NCBI GenBank assembly: GCA_036657595.1
Contig: JAVXFZ010000007.1
Coordinates: 1-64,000, forward strand
Direction of reading: 5' to 3'
DNA from: Odoribacter sp036657595
Lineage (GTDB): Bacteria > Bacteroidota > Bacteroidia > Bacteroidales > Marinifilaceae
Length of the DNA: 64,000 bases
In this document: piece after piece, positions 27,029 to 35,576 of the stretch
How the letters are laid out: each line of letters opens with the position of its first letter
Numbering within the stretch: the first letter of the stretch is position 1
Program-made: the position numbers and the translations under genes
Notes under the pieces: generated by a model
What the model was told of the DNA's origin: nothing
Database searches by the model: none
Seen by the model: the letters and a program-made list of their open reading frames with translations, nothing else

Positions 27029-27064
27029 TAAAAAAGAGTGCTTTCAGCACTCTTTTTTGTTTTT
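27029..27064 (+). terminator. Terminator after gyrB
   Basis: AAAAAAGAGTGC (27030-27041) pairs with GCACTCTTTTTT (27047-27058), a 5-nt loop, and T-rich sequence. It starts 3 nt after the stop codon. Confidence 0.92.
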
Positions 27065-27110
27065 GAGACCTAATAGTTATGAAATAAGGTAGGAATATAA
27101 TAGATTATAA

Positions 27111-27674
27111 ATGAATATTGCAATTTTTTGTGCTTCTGCAGATTCAATAGATGCATTGTATCGAGAGGATGCTCGAAAGATCGGGCAGGAGATAGCCCGA
27201 CATTCGTGGCATTTAATCTATGGCGGTACTTCTTTAGGTTTAATGAAAGAAGTAGCTGAGTCAACAATTGAAAATGGAGGTGATGTCACCGGAATTATTC
27301 CTGAGTGTATTCGTGAGCGAGGGGTAGCCGCTGAAAATATAGGACGTTTGATGATCGCTTCGGATATGAAAGAACGTAAGTATATGCTTCGACAATATTC
27401 GGATGCCTTTATTGCTCTTCCGGGAGGATGGGGAACGTTGGAAGAAATTTCAGAGGTTATTACTTTAAAACAATTGGGGTATCACAATAAACCAATTGTA
27501 TTTTTAAATACCGATGGTTTTTACGATCGTTTTTTTGATTTTATTCATACCATTCGAGAACAAGGTTTTGTCTCTCCGGCTTACGATTGTTTATACAAAG
27601 TGGTGGATCAGGTGGAAGAGGCTATTGAATATATTCAAACATATAAACCGGCGAATTTTAAAGCAAAATATTAA
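27111..27674 (+). CDS. LOG-family protein (cytokinin riboside monophosphate phosphoribohydrolase-like)
   Basis: 187 aa of the TIGR00730/LOG family, which hydrolyses N6-modified AMP or other nucleoside monophosphates to the base and ribose 5-phosphate. The family motif is intact: SDAFIALPGGWGTLEEI (PGGxGTxxE) near residue 99-115, preceded by the GGTSLGLMKEVAE phosphate-binding block and MKERKYML. The physiological substrate in bacteria is unsettled. It follows gyrB after a terminator, so it is transcribed separately. Confidence 0.92.
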   Translation: MNIAIFCASADSIDALYREDARKIGQEIARHSWHLIYGGTSLGLMKEVAESTIENGGDVTGIIPECIRERGVAAENIGRLMIASDMKERKYMLRQYSDAFIALPGGWGTLEEISEVITLKQLGYHNKPIVFLNTDGFYDRFFDFIHTIREQGFVSPAYDCLYKVVDQVEEAIEYIQTYKPANFKAKY

Positions 27675-27720
27675 GAGTCATAAGGAAAGAAGATCACTGT
27701 AATAGTTCTGTCTATATTAA

Positions 27721-27755
27721 TAATGTTGTATAAAAATATTTTTTATACAACATTA
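27721..27755. terminator. 16-bp hairpin between LOG gene and nusB
   Basis: TAATGTTGTATAAAAA (27721-27736) is perfectly complementary to 27740-27755 with a 3-nt loop; outer blocks AAGATCA near 27686 and TGATCTT near 27761 add a second partial stem. It separates convergent genes and should stop transcription from both sides. Confidence 0.8.
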
Positions 27756-27830
27756 AAAAATGATCTTAACAAGTTTGATACTGTTTGGTATGACAGCATC
27801 TTTGGGGAGTTTTGATGTACTCTCTTTTAT

Positions 27831-28790
27831 TTAAGCTTCAGTCCCTTCTAATAAACCGCGTCCGATTTTAGTCATTTCATTTGTATCTTTCAGTAAAGCA
27901 ACTACTTTATCCAATACCCCGTTAATGAAAGCTCCACTTTTGGGAGAGCTGTATGTCTTTGATATTTCAATATATTCGTCTAAAGTTACTTTTATTGGAA
28001 TAGAAGGAAAGTTTTTTAATTCTGCAATAGCGCACGACATAATTAATTTGTCCATATCAGAAATACGATCAAGCTCCCAGTTAAAGGTGAATTTATCTAC
28101 CAACTGAATATTTTTATCGTATTCACAGAAAGCTTTACGCATTAAGATGCGGGCGAATTCTAAATCTTCTTCTGGTTTATATATCGGGAATAGAATATTG
28201 TTATCTTCGCTCTGATTTTCTTTTAGATGCCAAAGAGTTTTGTAGACAACGCTTAATACTAATTCAAAGTCATCATTCCAAAAGATGTTTTTTTCTTCTA
28301 AGGTTTGATAGAACATTTCATCTTGAATAATTAACTCTGAAAACAGATCAAGGACTAATTGTTTGTGCTGTTCAAAGGTAATCTCCTTACTTTGCATATA
28401 TTTCTCGTAAAGAGGAAGTTCCAATAATTTATTGTAAAAATAAATGACTGTTTCCTGATCATTATTCCAAGAAATTAAATTAGTATTGATATAGGTTTGG
28501 AATTTTTTATTATTGGCGATGATGTCAAATACCGGATTTTGAATAAAACGGACATTGGGATTTAAATCAATATCTGATGCGATGCGACGGTTACGTGCTA
28601 CATCAATTTTCAGAAAAGCTTTGTGCCGAATTTCAGTGATGAGTAATAAGGTTTCGTAATATAAATCCGTACTTTTCGACATACTTTTTAGTAAATCGCG
28701 TTCAATTTCGGCAAGACTTGCACTTTCTTTCTTACTAAAAGCATAAAGTAGCTGCAAAACTTTAATTCTGATTAATCTTCTGCTTGTCAT
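27831..28790 (-). CDS. nusB: Transcription antitermination factor NusB, long form
   Basis: Binds the boxA element of rRNA leaders with S10 (NusE). 319 aa, about twice the Escherichia coli length; long NusB proteins are usual in Bacteroidota. The NusB fold begins at MTSRRLIRIKVLQLLYAFSK (helix 1, boxA-binding Arg and Lys) and the conserved C-terminal half is visible in DKLIMSCAIAELKNFPSIPI and EYIEISKTYSSPKSGAFING. Between them lies a charged helical insertion of about 140 residues. Divergent from the DUF4835 gene; a TACTTTTG -7 element is 42 nt upstream. Confidence 0.94.
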   Translation of the reverse strand: MTSRRLIRIKVLQLLYAFSKKESASLAEIERDLLKSMSKSTDLYYETLLLITEIRHKAFLKIDVARNRRIASDIDLNPNVRFIQNPVFDIIANNKKFQTYINTNLISWNNDQETVIYFYNKLLELPLYEKYMQSKEITFEQHKQLVLDLFSELIIQDEMFYQTLEEKNIFWNDDFELVLSVVYKTLWHLKENQSEDNNILFPIYKPEEDLEFARILMRKAFCEYDKNIQLVDKFTFNWELDRISDMDKLIMSCAIAELKNFPSIPIKVTLDEYIEISKTYSSPKSGAFINGVLDKVVALLKDTNEMTKIGRGLLEGTEA

Positions 28791-28831
28791 TTTTATGAAG
28801 AACTATATATGTTATATTGATTTTAACGTGG

Positions 28832-28839
28832 CAAAAGTA
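28832..28839 (-). promoter_or_regulatory. -7 element of nusB promoter
   Basis: TACTTTTG on the minus strand matches TAnnTTTG. It lies next to the ATTGAAA repeat tract shared with the opposite promoter. Confidence 0.5.
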
Positions 28840-28847
28840 GTAAATTT

Positions 28848-28878
28848 ATTGAAAATTGAAAATTGAAAATTGAAAATT
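28848..28878 (+). repeat. ATTGAAA heptamer tandem repeat, about 4.4 units
   Basis: Four exact ATTGAAA units plus a partial ATT fill the space between the nusB and DUF4835 -7 elements. One unit supplies a TTG (28856-28858) 21 nt before the DUF4835 -7 element, a workable -33 position. Confidence 0.85.
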
Positions 28879-28879
28879 A

Positions 28880-28887
28880 TATCTTTG
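28880..28887 (+). promoter_or_regulatory. -7 element of DUF4835 gene promoter
   Basis: TATCTTTG matches TAnnTTTG. A TTG of the heptamer tract lies 21 nt upstream. Confidence 0.55.
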
Positions 28888-28922
28888 TAGAATAATAAAT
28901 GAATTTAGACGATCTGGTGGTT

Positions 28923-29138
28923 ATGAAAATAGGCATAAAATTATTATTGATTTTTTTATTTATAGGAGGAAGTATTTCTATTTCCGAAGCGCAGGAATTG
29001 AAATGTACGGTTTCGATATCCTCCCAAAAGATACAGGGAACTGATCGAGAACTTTTCAGTAATATGCAACGGGATTTATATGAATTTTTGAATAATAAAC
29101 GTTGGTCAGGAAATGTATTTGCTTATGATGAACGAATT
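28923..29138 (+). CDS. DUF4835-family (PorD-like) protein, broken by assembly gap
   Basis: Only the first 72 codons are present. I start at 28923 (MKIGIKLLLIFLFIGGSISI), a signal peptide, rather than 28899. The mature N-terminus QELKCTVSISSQKIQGTDRE and MQRDLYEFLNNKRWSGNVF match the DUF4835 family, which I associate with type IX secretion (PorD) in Bacteroidota; the family is usually near 300 aa. The rest is lost in the run of Ns. The frame after the gap gives only a few codons before a stop, so the 3' part is missing or the gap is mis-sized. It lies just upstream of recN. Confidence 0.75.
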
Positions 29139-29238
29139 NNNNNNNNNNNNNNNNNNNNNNNNNNNNNNNNNNNNNNNNNNNNNNNNNNNNNNNNNNNNNN
29201 NNNNNNNNNNNNNNNNNNNNNNNNNNNNNNNNNNNNNN
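29139..29238. other. Assembly gap, 100 N
   Basis: A run of exactly 100 Ns, a placeholder of unknown true length. The base sequence ends AACGAATT on the left (29131-29138) and starts AACGAATT on the right (29239-29246). Confidence 0.98.
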
Positions 29239-29315
29239 AACGAATTAGTATTTAGTTGCTTTATTCAATAGGTATGTGCATATTAGGATATAGAATAATT
29301 GAATTTTAAGATAGT

Positions 29316-30971
29316 ATGATAGAAAGTATAAGTATTAATAATTATGCATTAATTGACAAGACGGATATAACATTGGAAAAAGGATTTTCAGTTATAACTG
29401 GGGAAACAGGTGCTGGAAAATCTATCCTATTAGGGGCTATTGGTTTAACTCTTGGACAAAGAGCTGATGCATCGGCTATTATGGATAAATTAAAAAAATG
29501 CGTTGTAGAGATTGAATATAGTATTGTGGGATATCATTTAAATGAATGGTTTCTGGAAAATGATTTGGATTATTCTGAAAATGTAGTTGTTCGGAGAGAA
29601 TTTACGGTGGAAGGAAAATCCCGATGTTTCATCAATGATACACCAGTGAGTAATAAATTATTGAAAGATTTTGGAAGTTTTATGGTGGATGTACACTCCC
29701 AACATCAATCATTATTATTGGGACAACCGGAATATCAGATAGAGATTTTAGATTCTTTTTGTGATAATGGAGAACTATTAAAGAAATATCAGGCACAATA
29801 TCAGATCCGCAAGAAATTGTTGGCAGAGTTGAAAGAGATGAATACTATGGCGGAAAATGCGGAAAAGGAAATTGATTATCTGAAATTTCAGTTTAGCAAG
29901 TTGGAAAATGCAAATTTGCAAAAAGGTGAAAAAGAAACTTTGGAAGAAGAATTGGATTTACTGACAAATGCGGAAAATATAAAATCCGTTTTAAGTAGTA
30001 TTCCGTGGAATCTTCGGGATATGGAACATTCGGTGATCGAAGTGTTGAAGGATTCACGTAATGCTATGATGGCATTAGATCATAAGCTACGAGAAGCCGG
30101 AGAATATGCTCAACGATTAGATTCTGTTATCATAGAATTGAACGATATAGCAGATGAAACTGAAAGAAAGACTGAAAACATTGAATATAATGCCGGAAGA
30201 ATAGAAAAAATCAATTCGAGACTGAATGTCATTTATGATTTATTGTATAAATATAAAGTAGAATCTGTGGCTGAATTAATGAACCTGCGGGATGAGTTGC
30301 AAGGAAAATTAAAGAAAGTGGAGGAAAGTTCAGAAGAGATTGAAAAATTGGAAAAGAGATTGAAAGAAGCAGAAACTAACTTGCGTATATTAGCCGGAGA
30401 AATACATCAAATCAGAACAGTAGCTGCAGAAAAGTTGTGTGAGAAAATGAAGCATTTATTGGTAGATTTGGGTATCAAACACGCTGAATTTATTGTATCT
30501 TTGGTATTGTTAGAGGATTTTACACCAACCGGTTTTGATGATGTGAAATTTTTATTTGCAGCTAATAAGAATCAGCAACCGGGAGAAATTGCAAAAGTCG
30601 CTTCGGGAGGAGAGATTTCACGAGTAATGTTAGCTTTAAAATATGTCCTGTCTGCGACAAAACAATTGCCGGTAATCATTTTTGATGAGATAGATACAGG
30701 CTTGTCAGGAGAGGTTGCTCACAGAATGTCACAGATGATGCAAGAGATGGCTACCCGGATGCAGGTAATCAGTATTTCTCATTTACCACAGATTGCGGCG
30801 GCAGGGAACTGTCAGTTTAAAGTATATAAAGAAGATAATCAGGATACAACTATATCCAAAATCCGGAAACTATCACTTGATGAACGCATATTAGAAATTG
30901 CAGGTATGATCAGTGGTAAAGAAATTACTTCAGCTGCTGTTGAAACAGCAAAGAATCTATTAAGGCTTTGA
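29316..30971 (+). CDS. recN: DNA repair protein RecN
   Basis: SMC-like ATPase for double-strand break repair. Walker A GETGAGKS at residues 29-36, followed by ILLGAIGLTLGQRAD; a long coiled coil from about 165 to 375; the ABC signature near ASGGEISRVMLALKYVLSAT; Walker B PVIIFDEIDTGLSGEVAHRM; and the H-loop ISISHLPQIAAA. 551 aa is full length. DUF4835 precedes it and fabI follows after 216 nt with its own promoter. Confidence 0.96.
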   Translation: MIESISINNYALIDKTDITLEKGFSVITGETGAGKSILLGAIGLTLGQRADASAIMDKLKKCVVEIEYSIVGYHLNEWFLENDLDYSENVVVRREFTVEGKSRCFINDTPVSNKLLKDFGSFMVDVHSQHQSLLLGQPEYQIEILDSFCDNGELLKKYQAQYQIRKKLLAELKEMNTMAENAEKEIDYLKFQFSKLENANLQKGEKETLEEELDLLTNAENIKSVLSSIPWNLRDMEHSVIEVLKDSRNAMMALDHKLREAGEYAQRLDSVIIELNDIADETERKTENIEYNAGRIEKINSRLNVIYDLLYKYKVESVAELMNLRDELQGKLKKVEESSEEIEKLEKRLKEAETNLRILAGEIHQIRTVAAEKLCEKMKHLLVDLGIKHAEFIVSLVLLEDFTPTGFDDVKFLFAANKNQQPGEIAKVASGGEISRVMLALKYVLSATKQLPVIIFDEIDTGLSGEVAHRMSQMMQEMATRMQVISISHLPQIAAAGNCQFKVYKEDNQDTTISKIRKLSLDERILEIAGMISGKEITSAAVETAKNLLRL

Positions 30972-31077
30972 TAGATAGATTTTAGTATATTTATTTGAAG
31001 AAAAAATTCTGTAATATATTGAAATTGTTCTTCTGTAAATAAAACAAGAATTACTCTGTTTGATCCAGATTATATTC

Positions 31078-31085
31078 TATTTTTG
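31078..31085 (+). promoter_or_regulatory. Possible -7 element of fabI promoter
   Basis: TATTTTTG matches TAnnTTTG, about 100 nt before fabI. A TTTG at 31059-31062 is closer than ideal (15 nt). Confidence 0.35.
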
Positions 31086-31187
31086 TACAGTATTGAGATT
31101 GCTGTCTATTGGAAATTGAAAACATTTTATTTCAGAGAGAATAAATAAATCGGTAGACTTGATAAACCATAAATTAAATACAAAGAA

Positions 31188-32024
31188 ATGGCTTATAACT
31201 TATTAAAAGGAAAGAAAGGAATTATATTTGGAGCATTGAATGAGATGTCAATTGCTTGGCAAGTAGCTGAAAAATGTATTGAAGAGGGAGCAGATATTGT
31301 ATTAACTAACACACCGCTTTCAATTCGAATGGGTGATATACAAGAATTTGCCGAAAAATATAATTTACCCTTGATTCCTGCTGATGCGACAAATGTAGAT
31401 GATTTGACCCATTTATTCCAAGAATCGATGAATCATTTTGGTGGAAAGGTAGATTTTGTACTACATTCTATCGGAATGTCACTAAATGTACGCAAGAAAA
31501 GACCATACGATGATTTGGATTACGATTTCTTGCAGAAGACAATGGATATATCAGCTGTTTCGTTCCATAAAGTATTGCAAACAGCCAAACAATTGGATGC
31601 TATCAATGAGTGGGGTTCTGTTGTCGCTTTATCCTACGTGGCTGCTCAACGTACAATGTATGAATACAACGATATGGCTGATGCAAAAGCAATGTTGGAG
31701 TCTATAGCCCGAAGCTTTGGATATATTTATGGGCGAGAGAAGAAAATTCGTGTCAATACGATTTCACAGTCGCCGACTATGACGACGGCAGGAAGTGGTA
31801 TCAAGGGGTTTGATTCATTAGTTGATTTTGCTGATCGAATGTCGCCTCTTGGAAATGCAACAGCGGAAGAATGTGCTAATTATTGTATCTGTTTATTTTC
31901 TGATCTTACTCGTAAAATTACGATGCAAAATCTTTATCACGATGGAGGATTCTCAAGTATGGGTATGAGTTATCGTGCAATGAACCAATACAATAAAAGT
32001 TTTGAAAATGATGATAAGAAATAA
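31188..32024 (+). CDS. fabI: Enoyl-[acyl-carrier-protein] reductase (NADH)
   Basis: Last reductive step of fatty-acid elongation. 278 aa of the short-chain dehydrogenase fold. The N-terminal nucleotide loop reads GKKGIIFGALNEMSIAW rather than the GxxxGxG of ordinary SDRs, as in FabI. The active site shows Tyr150, Tyr160 and Lys167 (Tyr160-x6-Lys167), the FabI spacing. TMTTAGSGIKGF near 205 is the substrate-loop region. It leads a run with the exonuclease and dnaB genes. Confidence 0.95.
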   Translation: MAYNLLKGKKGIIFGALNEMSIAWQVAEKCIEEGADIVLTNTPLSIRMGDIQEFAEKYNLPLIPADATNVDDLTHLFQESMNHFGGKVDFVLHSIGMSLNVRKKRPYDDLDYDFLQKTMDISAVSFHKVLQTAKQLDAINEWGSVVALSYVAAQRTMYEYNDMADAKAMLESIARSFGYIYGREKKIRVNTISQSPTMTTAGSGIKGFDSLVDFADRMSPLGNATAEECANYCICLFSDLTRKITMQNLYHDGGFSSMGMSYRAMNQYNKSFENDDKK

Positions 32025-32061
32025 ATGTATAAATTTTTATCTTCTATTTTTATTTTAAACT

Positions 32062-32634
32062 ATGTATTTATTTTTTGATACAGAAACAACAGGATTACCC
32101 AAACGTTGGAATGCTCCTGTAACGGATGTAGATAATTGGCCTCGATTAGTGCAATTAGCTTGGATTATGTGCAACGAGGAGGGGGAAATTATTGATAGTA
32201 GAGAGGTTATCATTCGTCCGGATGGATTTGTTATACCTTCGGATGTTGTTCAATTGCATCATATCACGACACAGATTGCAACAGAAAAAGGATTGCCTAT
32301 TTTGGAAGTGATGGAACAATTTGCTGATAAAGTGGATGAAGCTTTTGCTTTGATTGGACATAATATTAGCTTTGATGAATGCATTGTAGGTGCTGAATTT
32401 GAGCGATTAAGAATGATGACCAGTCTTTTCCTGAAACCTAAATATTGTACAATGAAGAGTTCAACAAATTATTGTAAATTACCTGGTAAAAAAGGTTTTA
32501 AATCCCCTAAACTTTCAGAATTACACCAAATATTATTTGGTGTTGGTTTTGATAATGCCCACAATGCTCTTGCCGATGTAGAAGCTACAGCCAGATGCTT
32601 TTGGGAATTAAAGAAAAGAGGAGTAATTAGATAA
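32062..32634 (+). CDS. DnaQ-like 3'-5' exonuclease (DEDDh)
   Basis: 190 aa single exonuclease domain. Exo I FDTETTGLPKRW (Asp6, Glu8), Exo II HNISFDECIVGAEF and Exo III HNALADVEATARC with the final Asp and His, the DEDDh catalytic set. It resembles the epsilon proofreading subunit but lacks any other domain; it may proofread for DNA polymerase III or act on RNA as an oligoribonuclease. It sits between fabI (37 nt) and dnaB. Confidence 0.9.
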   Translation: MYLFFDTETTGLPKRWNAPVTDVDNWPRLVQLAWIMCNEEGEIIDSREVIIRPDGFVIPSDVVQLHHITTQIATEKGLPILEVMEQFADKVDEAFALIGHNISFDECIVGAEFERLRMMTSLFLKPKYCTMKSSTNYCKLPGKKGFKSPKLSELHQILFGVGFDNAHNALADVEATARCFWELKKRGVIR

Positions 32635-32752
32635 ATAACATTAAGAAATGATATTTCTATTCTAAATTTTGAAGTTCCTTATTTAGGAGCTTAGAAAGTG
32701 ATAAATAAGTCAATAGGCTCAAATAAACGCGATAGATAAAAGACAAACTATT

Positions 32753-34273
32753 ATGGCTAATAAACCGGATTATAATACAAAGAAAAGCACAAAAGATTTG
32801 CAGGGAGAATATGGTAAAATACCTCCTCAGGCAGTAGATTTGGAAGAAGCTGTATTAGGTGCTTTGATGTTAGAGCGGGATGCATTTTCAATCGCAGGAG
32901 ATTTATTAGTGCCAGATGCGTTTTACAAAGATGCTCATCAAAAAATTTTTAAGGCGATCTGTAAATTATACCAGAATAATGATCCGGTGGATTTATTAAC
33001 AGTCAGCGAATCTCTTAAACAAAGCGGAGAACTGGAACAAGTTGGTGGATATTATTACCTCTCTCAATTGACGTCGCGTGTCGCTTCAGCTGCACATATC
33101 GAATTTCATGCAAGGATCATTGTTCAAAAGTATTTGCAGCGCAAATTGATCGGAGTGTGCACGGAATTACAGGAAATGGCTTATGATGATGCGACGGATG
33201 TATCAGATTTGATGGATAAGGCGCAAAAATCTGTCTTTGAAATTGCTGACGGAAATATTAAAAAAGATACTGCTGAGATTCGTCCTATTATTGAACTGGC
33301 GATTGAAGGAATACAGGCTGCAGCTGAAAAACCAGATGGAATCAGTGGTATTCCTTCCGGTTTTTATGCATTGGATGCAGTCACATCGGGTTGGCAACCT
33401 TCCGATTTGGTAATTGTTGCAGCTCGTCCAGCAATGGGTAAGACTGCATTTGTATTATCTATGGCTCGTAATATGGCTGTGGTGCACCATTATCCGGTAG
33501 CTGTATTTTCATTGGAAATGTCAGCAATACAGTTAGTGAATCGTTTAATTGCCAGTGAAACAGAGATTCATTCGGAAAAATTAAAAACCGGAAGACTAAC
33601 AGAGGAAGAATGGGAACAATTACATAGTCGGATTAAAGCTTTGATGGAAGCACCTATTTTGGTGGATGATACGCCGGCATTATCTATATTTGAATTGCGT
33701 GCAAAATGTCGGAGATTAAAGCAAAAATATGATATAAAAGTATTAATCATCGACTATTTACAGTTAATGACAGCTGGTGCTGATATGCGAGGGAATAGGG
33801 AACAGGAAGTGAGTATGATTTCCAGGCAATTAAAAATTATTGCCAAAGAATTGAGTATTCCTGTTATTGCTTTATCACAGTTAAATCGTGGTGTTGAAGC
33901 GCGTCCTGATAAAAAACCAATGTTATCGGATTTACGAGAGTCCGGTTCTATCGAGCAGGATGCTGATATGGTTATGTTTATCCATCGTCCGGAAAAATAC
34001 GGTATTACACAGGATAGCGAAGGAAACTCTTTATTGGGGATTGCCAGTATCATTATTGCAAAACATCGTAATGGTGCAGTGGGGGAGATAAATTTACGTT
34101 TCCGGGCTGAATTGACACAATTCTGTAATTTAGAAACGAATTCACCATTTGCTTCAAACGTTTCTACTGGAGAAGTGGTCACTCAGATTATTGGTTCTAA
34201 GATGAATGATGATGTTCCTGCTTTAAATCAAGGATTTGATGGTATGCGAGATAGTTTTAATGCACCATTTTAA
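32753..34273 (+). CDS. dnaB: Replicative DNA helicase DnaB
   Basis: Hexameric 5'-3' replication helicase, 506 aa. N-terminal collar PPQAVDLEEAVLGALMLERD near residue 24-43; linker; RecA-like C-terminal domain with Walker A AARPAMGKTAFVLSMARN near 222-239; Walker B VLIIDYLQLMTAG; and the sensor block IALSQLNRGVEARPDKKPML followed by SDLRESGSIEQDADMVMF. No intein is inserted. The tail (about 450-506) is polar and variable. Confidence 0.97.
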   Translation: MANKPDYNTKKSTKDLQGEYGKIPPQAVDLEEAVLGALMLERDAFSIAGDLLVPDAFYKDAHQKIFKAICKLYQNNDPVDLLTVSESLKQSGELEQVGGYYYLSQLTSRVASAAHIEFHARIIVQKYLQRKLIGVCTELQEMAYDDATDVSDLMDKAQKSVFEIADGNIKKDTAEIRPIIELAIEGIQAAAEKPDGISGIPSGFYALDAVTSGWQPSDLVIVAARPAMGKTAFVLSMARNMAVVHHYPVAVFSLEMSAIQLVNRLIASETEIHSEKLKTGRLTEEEWEQLHSRIKALMEAPILVDDTPALSIFELRAKCRRLKQKYDIKVLIIDYLQLMTAGADMRGNREQEVSMISRQLKIIAKELSIPVIALSQLNRGVEARPDKKPMLSDLRESGSIEQDADMVMFIHRPEKYGITQDSEGNSLLGIASIIIAKHRNGAVGEINLRFRAELTQFCNLETNSPFASNVSTGEVVTQIIGSKMNDDVPALNQGFDGMRDSFNAPF

Positions 34274-34304
34274 AGACAGTCTACCATAAAATGAAAGGAT
34301 GTAG

Positions 34305-35558
34305 ATGAAAATAGGAATATTGATTTTATTATGCTTGATCGGAATGATCGGAAGAGCAAATCATATTCTGATTCCGATGGATCAGACACAGACGAATCAT
34401 TTGAAAGCGTATGGTATTGCTTATCACGCTTTGCAAAAAGGGTATGAAATTCAATGGTTATTGAATTATAGAGGGGGAAGTTTTATTTTACCATTTGATG
34501 CGGATGGAAGAACTGAATGTTTGTTAAAAGGAATTAGTTTTGAAGTGATTCCTCCGTCACGTTTGAACGCTATATTGTCAGAAATATCTTCTCCAGAAGT
34601 AAATGCTGATGCTGTTAAATTAGAAAAAGCACCTAAAATTGCAGTCTATTCACCTAAGGAGAAAAAACCTTGGGACGATGCTGTAACATTAGCATTAACT
34701 TATGCAGAAATTCCCTATGATGTAGTCTATGATTCTGAAATAATGGATGGACACTTGAAGAATTATGATTGGTTGCATTTACACCACGAAGATTTTACCG
34801 GGCAAATGGGCAAATTTTATAATTCCTATCGCCATATGGATTGGTATAAAGCAGAGGAAGAGTCAAATAAACAGACCGCTCTGAAATATGGATATACGAA
34901 AATCTCTGAACTAAAAAAAGCAGTAGTAAGGAATATTAGTGACTATGTGTCTGCCGGAGGATTTATGTTTGCTATGTGTTCGGCTGCGGACACTTATGAC
35001 ATAGCATTAGCCGCAATGAAGGTAGATATTTGTGATGTAATGTTTGATGGAGATCCGATGGATCCTAATGCTCAAGCTAAATTAGATTATTCAAATACAT
35101 TTGCTTTTAAAGACTTTCAATTGGAATTGAATCCAAATGTCTATGAATATTCCAATATTGATATGACAGAAAAAAGAAAAGTTAATGAAAGAGATGATTA
35201 TTTTTTGTTATTTGAATTTTCTGCCAAATGGGATCCTGTGCCAACAATGTTGTGCCAAGATCACGAAAATATGATCAAAGGATTTATGGGACAAACGACA
35301 GCCTTTAATCGAAATTTGATTAAATCTAATGTATTAGTTATGGGGGAAAATAAAGTATCTGGTGAAGCCCGATATATTCACGGTGAATATGGAAAAGGCA
35401 CTTGGACTTTTTTTAGCGGACACGATCCGGAAGATTACCAACATTTTGTTGGAGATCCTGTGACAGACTTGGATTTACATAAGCAATCTGCCGGTTATCG
35501 TTTGATACTTAATAATGTATTATTTCCGGCAGCTCGAAAAAAACAGCATAAAACATAA
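34305..35558 (+). CDS. Secreted GATase1-like protein, Bacteroidota-conserved
   Basis: 417 aa with an N-terminal signal peptide (MKIGILILLCLIGMIGRA). After ANHILIPMDQTQ a first half of unknown fold is followed by a domain that looks like a class I glutamine-amidotransferase-like (ThuA-like) fold: KIAVYSPKEK, YDVVYDSEIMDG, a candidate nucleophile-elbow Cys225 in FMFAMCSAADT, and the ending YGKGTWTFFSGHDPEDYQH. Homologues have, as I recall, been called asparagine synthetase B, but no AsnB glutaminase or synthetase domain is visible. The next gene, 18 nt away, is a membrane sulfatase-like enzyme, so the two are likely co-transcribed. Confidence 0.6.
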   Translation: MKIGILILLCLIGMIGRANHILIPMDQTQTNHLKAYGIAYHALQKGYEIQWLLNYRGGSFILPFDADGRTECLLKGISFEVIPPSRLNAILSEISSPEVNADAVKLEKAPKIAVYSPKEKKPWDDAVTLALTYAEIPYDVVYDSEIMDGHLKNYDWLHLHHEDFTGQMGKFYNSYRHMDWYKAEEESNKQTALKYGYTKISELKKAVVRNISDYVSAGGFMFAMCSAADTYDIALAAMKVDICDVMFDGDPMDPNAQAKLDYSNTFAFKDFQLELNPNVYEYSNIDMTEKRKVNERDDYFLLFEFSAKWDPVPTMLCQDHENMIKGFMGQTTAFNRNLIKSNVLVMGENKVSGEARYIHGEYGKGTWTFFSGHDPEDYQHFVGDPVTDLDLHKQSAGYRLILNNVLFPAARKKQHKT

Positions 35559-35576
35559 AATTATAGAGAGAGAAAG

